DNA of 64,000 nt from the NCBI RefSeq assembly GCF_029278565.1, contig NZ_CP119559.1, forward strand, positions 2,232,001 through 2,296,000. The letters are read 5' to 3'. The DNA comes from Haloarcula halophila (GTDB taxonomy: Archaea > Halobacteriota > Halobacteria > Halobacteriales > Haloarculaceae). Of the stretch, positions 26,978-34,675 are shown piece by piece (positions within the stretch are counted from its first letter, which is position 1; each line of letters begins with the position of its first letter). Position numbers and translations under genes: made by a program. A model generated the notes under the pieces. That model made no database searches. It was not told where the DNA came from and saw nothing but the letters and a program-made list of their open reading frames with translations.

Positions 26978-27433
26978 TCACCACCCGAGCAGTCGGCCGA
27001 GTCCGGTCCCCGCCCGTCGTCGGACGGGCACATCCCGTGTATCGAGGGTCGACTCCAGCGCCGCGGTGAAGGCCTCGGCGTCGAACTCCCCGTGCACTCG
27101 CACGGCGGTCGCCGTCCCGTCCGCGGACCGGACGACGACCTTGGGGCGGCCGAACCAGCCGCCCTCGTAGACGTCGACACCCTCGATACTCCCGTACTCG
27201 TGTGTCTCGACGGCTTCGGCGTCGTCGATCGCCGTGGCGATCCCCTCACTGGTGACCCGGTCTGCGAAAGCCCGTGCCCGCCGTCTCGCCGATCCGACGG
27301 CGATATCGAACGGCGTCAGGTAGCCGTATTCGACGTATCTGACCGTCTCGGTACAGAAGAGGAGATCGAGCAGCCGGAGCGGGTAGGTCCCCCGCATCGC
27401 GAAATGGAGGTGGACCCGCAGTTCGTCGGTCAC
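26978..27433 (-). CDS. Hypothetical protein coupled to the Nramp-like transporter
   Basis: A 151-residue protein that I do not recognise. It begins near RVHLHFAMRGTYPLRLLDLL and contains a mid-region YEGGWFGRPKVVVRSADG that resembles beta strands. There is no signal peptide or clear membrane helix. The GTG start at 27433 is supported by a four-base GTGA overlap with the stop codon of the upstream transporter gene, so the two are translationally coupled. Context suggests a cytoplasmic partner of the transporter. Convergent with the lactate dehydrogenase gene. Confidence 0.7.
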   Translation of the reverse strand: MTDELRVHLHFAMRGTYPLRLLDLLFCTETVRYVEYGYLTPFDIAVGSARRRARAFADRVTSEGIATAIDDAEAVETHEYGSIEGVDVYEGGWFGRPKVVVRSADGTATAVRVHGEFDAEAFTAALESTLDTRDVPVRRRAGTGLGRLLGW

Positions 27434-29157
27434 TTGAACCAGCCTCCGGCGACTCGTGCCCGCTCGACTGTTCCGCTGGCGGCGACTTTCGCGCGGCCGA
27501 CGCGGTAGATCGTGTACAACTGGACGAGCGCGTAGCCGATCCAGAGAGCGTAGCCGCCCGCGGCGCTCCCGACCACGCCGGGACTGACGGCGAACACCTG
27601 CAAGCCGAACTGACTCGCCAGTCCCGTCCCGACCAGCCGGACGCTGAAGTAGCCGAAAAACGCCGCTGCGAACCACATCGCGACGACGCGGCCCCAGCCC
27701 GGCATCGTGTGTTCCGGGAGCCTGACGGTGTTGACCAGCTGGACGACGACGATGTACGGCCACATCATCAGCCCGGACATCGCCGCCCCGACGACGAGCA
27801 GGCCGAACGGGTCGTCGATAGCGATCGGGAACAGGAGGATGACGACGCCCCAGCCACAGAAGACGGTCAACAGCCCCCAGAACAGGCGGGGGAGACTCCA
27901 GCCGGCCTCCCGCCCGTACAGCTCGTAGATGATGTCGGAGCTGTTGCGGACGAACGACTCGACGATGGCGTACTCGGTCGTAAAGAGGGCCAGAAACAGC
28001 GTGACGTAGATGATCTCGGTGGTGATACCGCCGGACGCCGGCGCGATCTGGACGAGCCACATGTCGACGGCCCCCAGCGCCGTCCCGGGTGCCAGCGACA
28101 CCGCGATGACGACCAGCGCCGTGGTGACGACGAGCAGGCCCGAGAAGAACGTCAACAGGTGTTCGAGCTGTGTCACCCGCCACCAGCCACGCCACCGTTC
28201 GAGGTTCGTCCTGTCGGGCGGGAACGTGAACCCGTTCTCGTGGACCGTCTCGGGGTCGTCACCGGCGAACGGGTTCTTGATGCGTCCCTGGTACCGCCCC
28301 ATCCCGTACCCCTTCTCCCGGATCCAGAGGCTCTGTGAGAGGTTGAGATACCCTCCGGCACCGGCGTAGGCCAAGGCCCCGACGAGGACGGCGATAGACC
28401 CGGTCGGGGCACCTCTCCTGATCTCCGTCACACTGGTCGGGATACTGAACAGGACATCGACAGAGCCGACGAGCGCGAACAGGAGGAGCGTGAACACGAT
28501 CGAGAGGCTCACGAGGACGATCTGCAGCCGTTCGACCACGTTGTACATCAGCGGCGTCACCTGGTAGGTGATCCAGATGAACACCATCAGGACGATACCG
28601 AACAGCCGCCAGCCGGCCAGTTGTACCCCACCGACGTCGTAGGTGCCGAGCGCGAGCCCCTCGGCGCCGATCTGTGCGGCACTCGCCGCCCACCCGGGCC
28701 AGCCGAGGCTGACGAACCCGCCGACCAACATCGCCAGCGGGACGACCGGATGGACCCGCTCGAACGCACGGAAGATACTCTCCCCCGTTGCGAGCGTCCA
28801 TCGCTGTATCTCCGTGTTGACGACGAACTGGATACAGACGGCCGCGACGAACAGCCAGTAGAGCCCCCAGCCGTAGCGAGCCACCAGTTGTGGCCAGAAC
28901 AGCGTCTCACCGCTCCCGATCGAGGCCCCCAACATGATCGCGCTGGGGCCGACGATGTGTCGGAGTTTCGGGACCTTCGGGAGGTCCAGTTGCTTGAACC
29001 GGCCCCCGCTTCCGGGGTCCGGGCTATCGTCGGTGGCCGGCCCCGGTTCGAGGTTGTCGTAGGCGACAGGGGTGTACGTGGACATCAGGGACCGTTGCTC
29101 GTCGTCAGAGACGTACACGTCGGTCGACTCCCCATCCGCCCCGCCCGTTCCCGACAT
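27430..29157 (-). CDS. Nramp-like divalent metal transporter family membrane protein
   Basis: A 575-residue protein with about 11-12 helices and a hydrophilic N-terminal tail of some 60 residues. The first helix holds GPSAIMLGASIGSGETLFWP, which corresponds to the Nramp TM1 metal-site region. The canonical Nramp DPGN and MPH signatures are not obvious, so metal transport is uncertain and another small solute or ion is possible. Haloarchaeal relatives are labelled Nramp family in annotations I recall. It starts three bases after the regulator stop; an internal ATG at 29085 could be used instead. Confidence 0.7.
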   Translation of the reverse strand: MSGTGGADGESTDVYVSDDEQRSLMSTYTPVAYDNLEPGPATDDSPDPGSGGRFKQLDLPKVPKLRHIVGPSAIMLGASIGSGETLFWPQLVARYGWGLYWLFVAAVCIQFVVNTEIQRWTLATGESIFRAFERVHPVVPLAMLVGGFVSLGWPGWAASAAQIGAEGLALGTYDVGGVQLAGWRLFGIVLMVFIWITYQVTPLMYNVVERLQIVLVSLSIVFTLLLFALVGSVDVLFSIPTSVTEIRRGAPTGSIAVLVGALAYAGAGGYLNLSQSLWIREKGYGMGRYQGRIKNPFAGDDPETVHENGFTFPPDRTNLERWRGWWRVTQLEHLLTFFSGLLVVTTALVVIAVSLAPGTALGAVDMWLVQIAPASGGITTEIIYVTLFLALFTTEYAIVESFVRNSSDIIYELYGREAGWSLPRLFWGLLTVFCGWGVVILLFPIAIDDPFGLLVVGAAMSGLMMWPYIVVVQLVNTVRLPEHTMPGWGRVVAMWFAAAFFGYFSVRLVGTGLASQFGLQVFAVSPGVVGSAAGGYALWIGYALVQLYTIYRVGRAKVAASGTVERARVAGGWFK

Positions 29158-29160
29158 CGC

Positions 29161-29733
29161 TCACCCGCCGCTGTAGTGCCAGACGTGATCGCCGTCGCTC
29201 GCTATCTCGACGTCCGGGAGCGATTCGAGCGCGGGACCGATCGCGTCCCACCACTCGTCGGCCGTGGTGTACCCGGCGGGGTGGTCCGGGAACACGTCGT
29301 TGAGAAATGCCCCGTGGTCGGTGTCGGGATGTTCCATGAGATAGTCGTAGGACGCCCTGAGCGCGTCGCGGCGCCGTTCCAACAGTTCGCCGCTCCCCGG
29401 GAGGTCCGCGTTCGCGATACTGATCTCGACCAGCGGGTCCCGCGGCAGTTCCGCTGGTCCTTCGGGCTCCCGTCTCCGCGGGATCGGGACCCACCAGATG
29501 CGACTCCGTGCGCCGACTTTCCGAGTCTCCAAGGTTCCCTGTTCGACGAGTTCGTCCAGTTTGTCGTGGGCCGTCCGTCGGGAACAGCCCAGGGCCTCCA
29601 TCACGTCGTTGGCGGTCAGCGGTTTGGCGAAGTCCCGCCGCCCTTCGAACACCGAGATGACGCGCTCGGTAGTGAATGTAGCCGTGGACGGTGGCGAGTT
29701 CTCGTCACGCCCGTCGTCCGCGGAATTGCTCAT
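29161..29733 (-). CDS. Winged helix-turn-helix transcriptional regulator
   Basis: A 190-residue protein. The N-terminal half is a wHTH: TTERVISVFEGRRDFAKPLT, then DVMEALGCSRRTAHDKLDELV as helix-turn-helix, and a wing ending in RSRIWWVP. The C-terminal half (residues 95-190) is rich in Asp, Trp and Tyr and may sense a ligand. It heads an operon with the Nramp-like transporter and the 151-residue hypothetical gene, facing the lctP/dehydrogenase operon, so it may control either or both. The gap on its upstream side contains a TTATCAGTTATCC stretch that could be an operator. Confidence 0.8.
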   Translation of the reverse strand: MSNSADDGRDENSPPSTATFTTERVISVFEGRRDFAKPLTANDVMEALGCSRRTAHDKLDELVEQGTLETRKVGARSRIWWVPIPRRREPEGPAELPRDPLVEISIANADLPGSGELLERRRDALRASYDYLMEHPDTDHGAFLNDVFPDHPAGYTTADEWWDAIGPALESLPDVEIASDGDHVWHYSGG

Positions 29734-29862
29734 ATTCGATACTCACAGTCGTCTGTCTTATCAGTTATCCCAGTCTCTTTCGGATAGGGATCACTCCCCG
29801 ATGCCACCACATCCCGATGAAACGGGTCTGTGAGGCCACCCCTACGACACGCTCTTGCCGAG

Positions 29863-30435
29863 TTAGCTCTCAGCGACGACGATCTGTACTGTATCGCCGT
29901 CCTCCAAGACGTAGTCGGGCGAGACGGCCTCGCTGTCGACGGTCACGCTGATCTCGTAGCCGTCGGCTTCGGTGTAGTTGGTCCCCTGGAACCGGACCGA
30001 GGAGTCGGTGACGCCGACCCCGAGCGTCTCCATCCCGTAGTCGAGGGTCACGCCGGTCGCGTGGGCGTGCCAGCGCCCGTCACCCTCGAAGTGGAACCGG
30101 TTGTCCTGGAGCTGGTACTGCTCCTGTGTGAAATCGACGCGATCGCCGAGGACGGTCATCTGGATCGTTCCGTGGTAGTGGGCGCTGCCGGCCGGCCCGA
30201 TCTCGCTGCCGCTGCCGCCGACCGATAGGAGCAAGACACCGCCGAGGAGCGCGACGACTCCCACCGCGACACCTGCGACGGCGAGCTGGCCGGTCGGGAG
30301 GCCGCCGTCGCCCTCGTCACCCCCGACGCGGCGTCTGTCGATCGGACCGAGTTCTCCCTGGTGGGCATCCCCCAGGTGGGCGAGATACGCGTCCTCTCCC
30401 TCGAAGGATTCCTCGCAGTAGTCACACTCGGGCAT
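29863..30435 (-). CDS. Zinc-finger membrane protein with extracytoplasmic domain
   Basis: A 190-residue protein with an N-terminal C2H2 finger (CDYCEESFEGEDAYLAHLGDAH, residues 4-25, Cys4, Cys7, His20 and His25). Next come a charged linker, one membrane helix at about residues 50-72 (LAVAGVAVGVVALLGGVLLL) and a C-terminal beta-rich domain likely outside the cell that includes SAHYHGTIQMTVLGD. The arrangement suggests a cytoplasmic finger coupled to an outside sensor domain. No function is known to me. A possible 26-residue ORF lies six bases upstream. Confidence 0.75.
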   Translation of the reverse strand: MPECDYCEESFEGEDAYLAHLGDAHQGELGPIDRRRVGGDEGDGGLPTGQLAVAGVAVGVVALLGGVLLLSVGGSGSEIGPAGSAHYHGTIQMTVLGDRVDFTQEQYQLQDNRFHFEGDGRWHAHATGVTLDYGMETLGVGVTDSSVRFQGTNYTEADGYEISVTVDSEAVSPDYVLEDGDTVQIVVAES

Positions 30436-30441
30436 CGACTC

Positions 30442-30522
30442 TCACCTCTCTCCGTGATACGCGTCGGCGTGTTCGGAGACGCCCCCGAACCAGTGACGGA
30501 CGAACCGCCGCGGAGGGTTCAC
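30442..30522 (-). CDS. Possible 26-residue leaderless peptide
   Basis: A GTG-started frame of 26 residues beginning MNPPRRFVRHWFGGVSEHAD. A TATA-like GATATAC on the minus strand at 30548-30554 lies about 29 bases upstream, consistent with leaderless translation. It ends six bases before the ATG of the zinc-finger gene. The residue mix (Trp, Phe, His, Tyr) is less shadow-like than surrounding frames, but the ORF is very short and could be chance. Confidence 0.3.
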   Translation of the reverse strand: MNPPRRFVRHWFGGVSEHADAYHGER

Positions 30523-30677
30523 ACATAGGTCCGAGTAGTTGGCCCCTGTATATCAATGACGCGTGTGATGGTCCCGACTCCGGACAGGCCCGTTCTGGGA
30601 ACCGGTTTCGGGTGCCGTGGAGCGCCGACCCGGACGGGTACGCCGACCTCTCGTCCGATGAGTGACCCAAAGGCCCT

Positions 30678-30685
30678 TTGTATAC
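30678..30685 (+). promoter_or_regulatory. TATA box of the pan gene
   Basis: TTGTATAC centred near 30682 predicts transcription starting near 30709, within two bases of the ATG at 30711. This supports that start over the upstream in-frame ATG at 30678. Confidence 0.6.
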
Positions 30686-30710
30686 CAGCGCCGTAGTACC
30701 GGATATCCAA

Positions 30711-31931
30711 ATGTCGCGCAGTCCTTCGCTTCCGGAACGACCACGGTTGGACCTCGACCCCGATATGACTCCCGACGAGCGGTTGGCAGCGCTCAGGGAG
30801 CACTTCGTCGATATCGTCCGTGTCAACGAACAGCTCACCGAACAACTCGAAAGCGCTCGGGGGCGACAGCAGGACCTGACGAGCCAGGTCGACCAGCTCG
30901 AACGGGAAAACGAGACGCTCAAGACCTCCTCACTGTACATCGCGACCGCCGAAGAGATGCTCGACGACGGCGTCGTCGTCAAGCAACACGGCAACAACCA
31001 GGAGGTACTGACGGAGGTCTCCCCCTCGATCCGTGAGGAGATGGAGGCCGGCGACCGCGTCGCCATCAACGACTCCTTCTCGGTCAAGCAGATCCTCGAT
31101 CCGGAGACCGACTCCCGCGCGCAAGCGATGGAGGTCGACGGCTCGCCCGACGTTTCCTACGACGACATCGGTGGCCTCGAAGAGCAGATCCGCGAGGTCC
31201 GGGAGGCCGTCGAGGAACCGCTGATCAACGCCGAACAGTTCCGCGAGATCGGCATCGAACCGCCGAGCGGCGTCCTGCTGCACGGCCCGCCCGGGACCGG
31301 GAAGACGATGCTCGCGAAAGCAGTGGCCAACGAGACCGACGCGACGTTCATCAAGATGGCCGGCTCCGAACTCGTCCGGAAGTTCATCGGCGAGGGCGCA
31401 CGCCTGGTACGGGACCTGTTCGAACTCGCCAGCGAGCGCCAGCCAGCGATCATCTTCATCGACGAGATCGACGCCATCGCCGCCAAACGGACGGAGTCGA
31501 AGACCTCCGGCGACGCGGAGGTCCAGCGGACGATGATGCAGTTGCTCTCGGAAATGGACGGCTTCGACGACCGCGGCGAGATCCGTATCATCGCCGCCAC
31601 CAACCGCTTCGACATGCTCGACCGGGCGATCCTCCGGCCCGGCCGCTTCGACCGCCTCATCGAAGTCCCCAACCCGAACCACGAGGGCCGCGAACGCATC
31701 TTAGAGATCCACACCCAGGAGATGAGCCTGGCCGACAGCGTCGATCTGGGCGCGTTCGCCAAGGAGACAGACGGTCTCTCTGGGGCGGAACTCGCTTCCC
31801 TGGCCACCGAGGCCGGGATGTTCGCCATCCGCGACGGCCGGACGACCGTCGAACAGCGCGACTTCCACGAGGCCTTAGAGAAGATCTCACAGGACGAAGA
31901 GACCGGGAGCGGCCCCGTCGCGTTCGCCTAA
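30711..31931 (+). CDS. pan: Proteasome-activating nucleotidase PAN
   Basis: A 406-residue AAA+ ATPase that unfolds substrates and opens the 20S proteasome gate. Residues about 35-85 form the N-terminal coiled coil, followed by the OB domain. The Walker A motif is GPPGTGKT and Walker B IIFIDEIDAIA, with RPGRFDRLIEVP as arginine-finger/SRH region. The C-terminus is GPVAFA, so the gate-opening hydrophobic-Tyr-X tail has a phenylalanine in the tyrosine position. The start at 30711 is set by the TATA box. The structured repeat (copy 2) begins seven bases after the stop. Confidence 0.96.
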   Translation: MSRSPSLPERPRLDLDPDMTPDERLAALREHFVDIVRVNEQLTEQLESARGRQQDLTSQVDQLERENETLKTSSLYIATAEEMLDDGVVVKQHGNNQEVLTEVSPSIREEMEAGDRVAINDSFSVKQILDPETDSRAQAMEVDGSPDVSYDDIGGLEEQIREVREAVEEPLINAEQFREIGIEPPSGVLLHGPPGTGKTMLAKAVANETDATFIKMAGSELVRKFIGEGARLVRDLFELASERQPAIIFIDEIDAIAAKRTESKTSGDAEVQRTMMQLLSEMDGFDDRGEIRIIAATNRFDMLDRAILRPGRFDRLIEVPNPNHEGRERILEIHTQEMSLADSVDLGAFAKETDGLSGAELASLATEAGMFAIRDGRTTVEQRDFHEALEKISQDEETGSGPVAFA

Positions 31932-31937
31932 CCACTC

Positions 31938-32066
31938 TTTACTTCGAGGGGTGTCCTCGCTCGCGTTGCTCGCTGCGGGCACCCCCCGTTGCAAAAACGT
32001 GGGGAAAAACAGCCGGACGCTCACTGCGTTCGCGTCCGGGGAAACCGCACCTTCGGCGCGGTATGC
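31938..32066. repeat. Structured dispersed intergenic element, copy 2
   Basis: A 129-base stretch sharing TTTACTTCG (31938-31946), the 32-base core (31991-32022), the 17-base block (32032-32048) and GCGGTATGC (32058-32066) with the copy at 7523-7656, in the same order and near-identical spacing. The outer stem here is GGGGTG..CACCCC where copy 1 has GGGTT..AACCC, so pairing is kept although the bases differ. The loops also differ. It lies directly downstream of pan, in the sense orientation relative to it. Confidence 0.8.
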
Positions 32067-32307
32067 CCCGTACAGCCCCGCTCTTCCATGGGTCCTCACG
32101 GTTCCACCGCGAGGCTCGGGGGACTTCCGGTCTCCCAGCAGGCGGCACAGTGGCTGCTTCCGGCTGACCGTACGCTGATTCCAGAAGCGATGGATACCGC
32201 CGCCACTCCCGGCCGCCCCATCGAATTCTCCCGGCACACGGCGAGACTTTCTCCCGTTCCGGTCCGTCCCCGCGCAATTTAAGCCACGCCGTCCGGTATC
32301 GCGCGGC
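32067..32307. other. Intergenic region after the structured element
   Basis: About 240 bases with no supported ORF. A TATA-like AATTTAAGC at about 32276-32284 precedes the ATG at 32308 by the distance expected of a leaderless transcript. The remainder shows no feature I can name. Confidence 0.45.
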
Positions 32308-33525
32308 ATGGACGAGACCGGACAGACGCGGCGGGCGTTCCTCGCGGGCGTGGGAACGGCCGTCGCGGGGTCGCTCGCGGGCTGTCAGGGGAGCTTCGAC
32401 CCGCTGGCCTCGACCGCACTCGACGAGCACGCCTCGACGCAGTTCCGGCAGGGCCTGTTGAACCAGGGATACCGCGACGTTGCCCTCCCGAGTGCCGTCG
32501 AGAAGGCGTGGGAACTGCCGGCCAACCGCGGCGACCACACCGCAGCGAAGGGGAGCCCGGTGTTCGACCCGGCGGGCAACGTCGTCCTCGCGGACGACAC
32601 CGGCCGGATTCGCTCGGTGACGCCCGACGGCGAGGTCCGGTGGGCGACGACGTTCACGCAGGCCGGCCGCGGGAGCCACGGGACGCCGGCCATCGCCAAC
32701 GGAACGGCCTACATCGGTGCCTACGACGGCGCGGTGTCGGCCATCGATCTCGCGACCGGTCGCCGGCAGTGGCGCACGAGCCTCGGCGACGCCATCGGCG
32801 CGAGTCCGACCTACTACAACGGGACGCTCTACGTCGCGGTCGAACACGCGGCTCCCAGCGGGAGCGTCGCCGCGGTCGACGCCGCCACCGGCGACGTTCA
32901 CTGGCGGGACTCGCGGCCGACCCACCACCCCCACTCGACGGTCACCATCGACCGCGAGCGGGGGCGCCTGCTCTTCGGGTCGAACGACGGCCACTGCTAC
33001 GCCTGGACGTTCCCGGGGCTCGAACGGGCCTGGAGCTACGACACCGGCGCGGAGATCAAAGCGCCCGTCGCCGTCGCCGACGGCGTGGCCGTCGTCCCCT
33101 CCTGGTCCGAGACGGTGACGGGCCTGGACGTCGAGGACGGGAGCGAGGTCTGGACGTTCGAGACCGACCAGGACGTGATGTGTGCGCCGGCGATCCGGGA
33201 CAGCACTGTCTTCGTCGGGAGCCACGACCACCACCTCTACGCGATCGACCTCCAGAGCGGCCAACAGGAGTGGGCACTCGACGCCGGCGGCTGGCTCATC
33301 GGCAGTGCGGTCGCCACGAGGGACCACGTCCTCGTCGGGTCCTACGACACGACCCTCTACGCCGTCGAGCGGGCGACCGGCGACGTGGCCTGGACGGTCG
33401 GCAACCGCGGCCACGTGACGAGCGCGCCGCTGGTGACCGATTCGGCGGTCTACTACGCCGAGCGGGCCGTCGACGGCGAGGCCGACCGGCCGGGGATGTG
33501 TTACAAACTGACAGCGATGGGCTGA
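32308..33525 (+). CDS. PQQ-like beta-propeller Tat lipoprotein
   Basis: A 405-residue exported protein. A twin-arginine signal with lipobox (TRRAFLAGVGTAVAGSLAGC) ends at Cys27. The rest consists of repeated PQQ/BamB-type blades, for example GTAYIGAYDGAVSAIDLATG, GTLYVAVEH, STVFVGSHDHHLYAIDLQSG and VLVGSYDTTLYAVERATG, which form an eight-bladed or similar propeller. It probably scaffolds protein contacts outside the membrane. No PQQ-dehydrogenase catalytic residues can be singled out. Pyruvoyl-dependent arginine decarboxylase follows 39 bases downstream. Confidence 0.88.
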   Translation: MDETGQTRRAFLAGVGTAVAGSLAGCQGSFDPLASTALDEHASTQFRQGLLNQGYRDVALPSAVEKAWELPANRGDHTAAKGSPVFDPAGNVVLADDTGRIRSVTPDGEVRWATTFTQAGRGSHGTPAIANGTAYIGAYDGAVSAIDLATGRRQWRTSLGDAIGASPTYYNGTLYVAVEHAAPSGSVAAVDAATGDVHWRDSRPTHHPHSTVTIDRERGRLLFGSNDGHCYAWTFPGLERAWSYDTGAEIKAPVAVADGVAVVPSWSETVTGLDVEDGSEVWTFETDQDVMCAPAIRDSTVFVGSHDHHLYAIDLQSGQQEWALDAGGWLIGSAVATRDHVLVGSYDTTLYAVERATGDVAWTVGNRGHVTSAPLVTDSAVYYAERAVDGEADRPGMCYKLTAMG

Positions 33526-33564
33526 AGCGAAACCCCTTACCGCTCGGCCGGTCGAACGTCGGGT

Positions 33565-34035
33565 ATGAGTACCATCCGGGTCGTGTGGGGGACCGCGACC
33601 GGGCCGACGGCGCTCTCGTCGTACGACGCGGCTCTGGCCGAGGCCGGTGTCCACAACTACAACCTCGTCACGCTCTCGTCGGTCATCCCGGCGGGACCGG
33701 CCATCGAGGTCGTCGGTGAGACACCGGAGCTGGGTCCCCCGGGGGAGGCACTGGAGGTCGTCCAGTCGGCGGCGACGGCCGCTCCCGGCGAGCGCGTCGC
33801 GGCCGGCATCGGCTGGGCACGTACCGCCGACGGCCCGGGTATCTTCTACGAGGTCGACGGTGAGGACCCCGACGCGGTCCGCTCGGAGATCCGCGAGGGA
33901 CTGGCCGCCGGGCGGGACCTGCGGGACTGGGAGTTCGTCGAGGAGGAGGTCGTCGTCCGCTCGGTCGAACCGACCGAGACACACGCGAGCGCGGTCGTCC
34001 TGGCGACCTACGGCGAGAGCCGGCCAGTCGTGTGA
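33565..34035 (+). CDS. pdaD: Pyruvoyl-dependent arginine decarboxylase
   Basis: A 156-residue self-processing enzyme that converts arginine to agmatine for polyamine synthesis and, in archaea, for agmatidine. The autocleavage site is in NLVTLSSVIPAGP, where the second serine becomes the pyruvoyl group. GEALEVVQSAATAAPGERVAAGIGWA and the conserved C-terminal half with FVEEEVVVRS are also present. The length equals that of the archaeal family. Confidence 0.93.
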   Translation: MSTIRVVWGTATGPTALSSYDAALAEAGVHNYNLVTLSSVIPAGPAIEVVGETPELGPPGEALEVVQSAATAAPGERVAAGIGWARTADGPGIFYEVDGEDPDAVRSEIREGLAAGRDLRDWEFVEEEVVVRSVEPTETHASAVVLATYGESRPVV

Positions 34036-34084
34036 GAGTCAGGAGGTTTTTATCACCTGCTCTCCTATCCCTGCAGGAACGTCC

Positions 34085-34438
34085 ATGTATGGCAACACGC
34101 CGTTCGGTGGGGACACCGAGACGGTGACGCTGACGACCGAACAGCGCCATCGGCTGCGGGAGGACCTCGCTAACGTCGCCGCCCGAACACGCGAACTGCT
34201 GCCCGGCGAGTTCGTCGTCGGCTCCGAGATCAGCAACGGACAGGCCGGCCCACGAGCACGGATCGCCGTCCAGCCGCCGGTCGGCTCCGTGGTCAGCGCC
34301 GATTACTCCCCTGACAACCCCGACGAGGTCGCGATCAGCGACACCGAACGGGACGAACTCGCCCGCGGAATCGCCGCCTCCGCCGCGCTCCAGGTCAAGC
34401 AGGTGATGGGTAACGACGACACGCCGACCGCGCAGTAG
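34085..34438 (+). CDS. Conserved haloarchaeal protein (DUF5811-like)
   Basis: A 117-residue soluble protein beginning MYGNTPFGGDTETVTLTTEQ. A helical segment (RHRLREDLANVAARTRELLPGE) is followed by a beta region (EFVVGSEISNGQAGPRARIAVQPPVG) and a helical C-terminus. I know it only as a domain of unknown function in haloarchaea. An AGGAGG plus TTTTAT stretch precedes the start. It is convergent with the 65-residue membrane gene. Confidence 0.82.
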   Translation: MYGNTPFGGDTETVTLTTEQRHRLREDLANVAARTRELLPGEFVVGSEISNGQAGPRARIAVQPPVGSVVSADYSPDNPDEVAISDTERDELARGIAASAALQVKQVMGNDDTPTAQ

Positions 34439-34439
34439 C

Positions 34440-34637
34440 TCACCCTGCGCCTGACTCGACTGGGGGGTTGTAGAACAGTGCGTAGCCGATCGATCCGCTA
34501 GCCGGGAGACTCCCGGCAGCCAGCGCAGCGACCACACTGAGCGAGGACGCGACCGCACCCAGACCCGCGAGCACCATCGAGAGCGCGATGGTCGCGAGGA
34601 CGGCATCGGCAGTCGAGACGGGGAACTCACCCGACAT
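34440..34637 (-). CDS. Small membrane protein, 65 residues
   Basis: A 65-residue hydrophobic protein with two probable helices (VLATIALSMVLAGLGAVASS and VAALAAGSLPASGSIGYALF) and no charged core. The minus strand has an A+T-rich AATATTTAATTA about 25 bases upstream of the ATG, a good promoter. The function is unknown. Convergent with the DUF5811-like gene with one base between stops. Confidence 0.7.
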   Translation of the reverse strand: MSGEFPVSTADAVLATIALSMVLAGLGAVASSLSVVAALAAGSLPASGSIGYALFYNPPVESGAG

Positions 34638-34675
34638 CGTATCTCAACTGCCGTTCGCGCGGTAATTAAATATTA

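Noticed and set aside
31939-33984. 681-residue minus-strand frame across the pan downstream region and the propeller gene
   Set aside because: It passes through the structured repeat and has the Arg/Asp-rich composition of a shadow frame. The plus strand has a Tat lipoprotein and PdaD instead.
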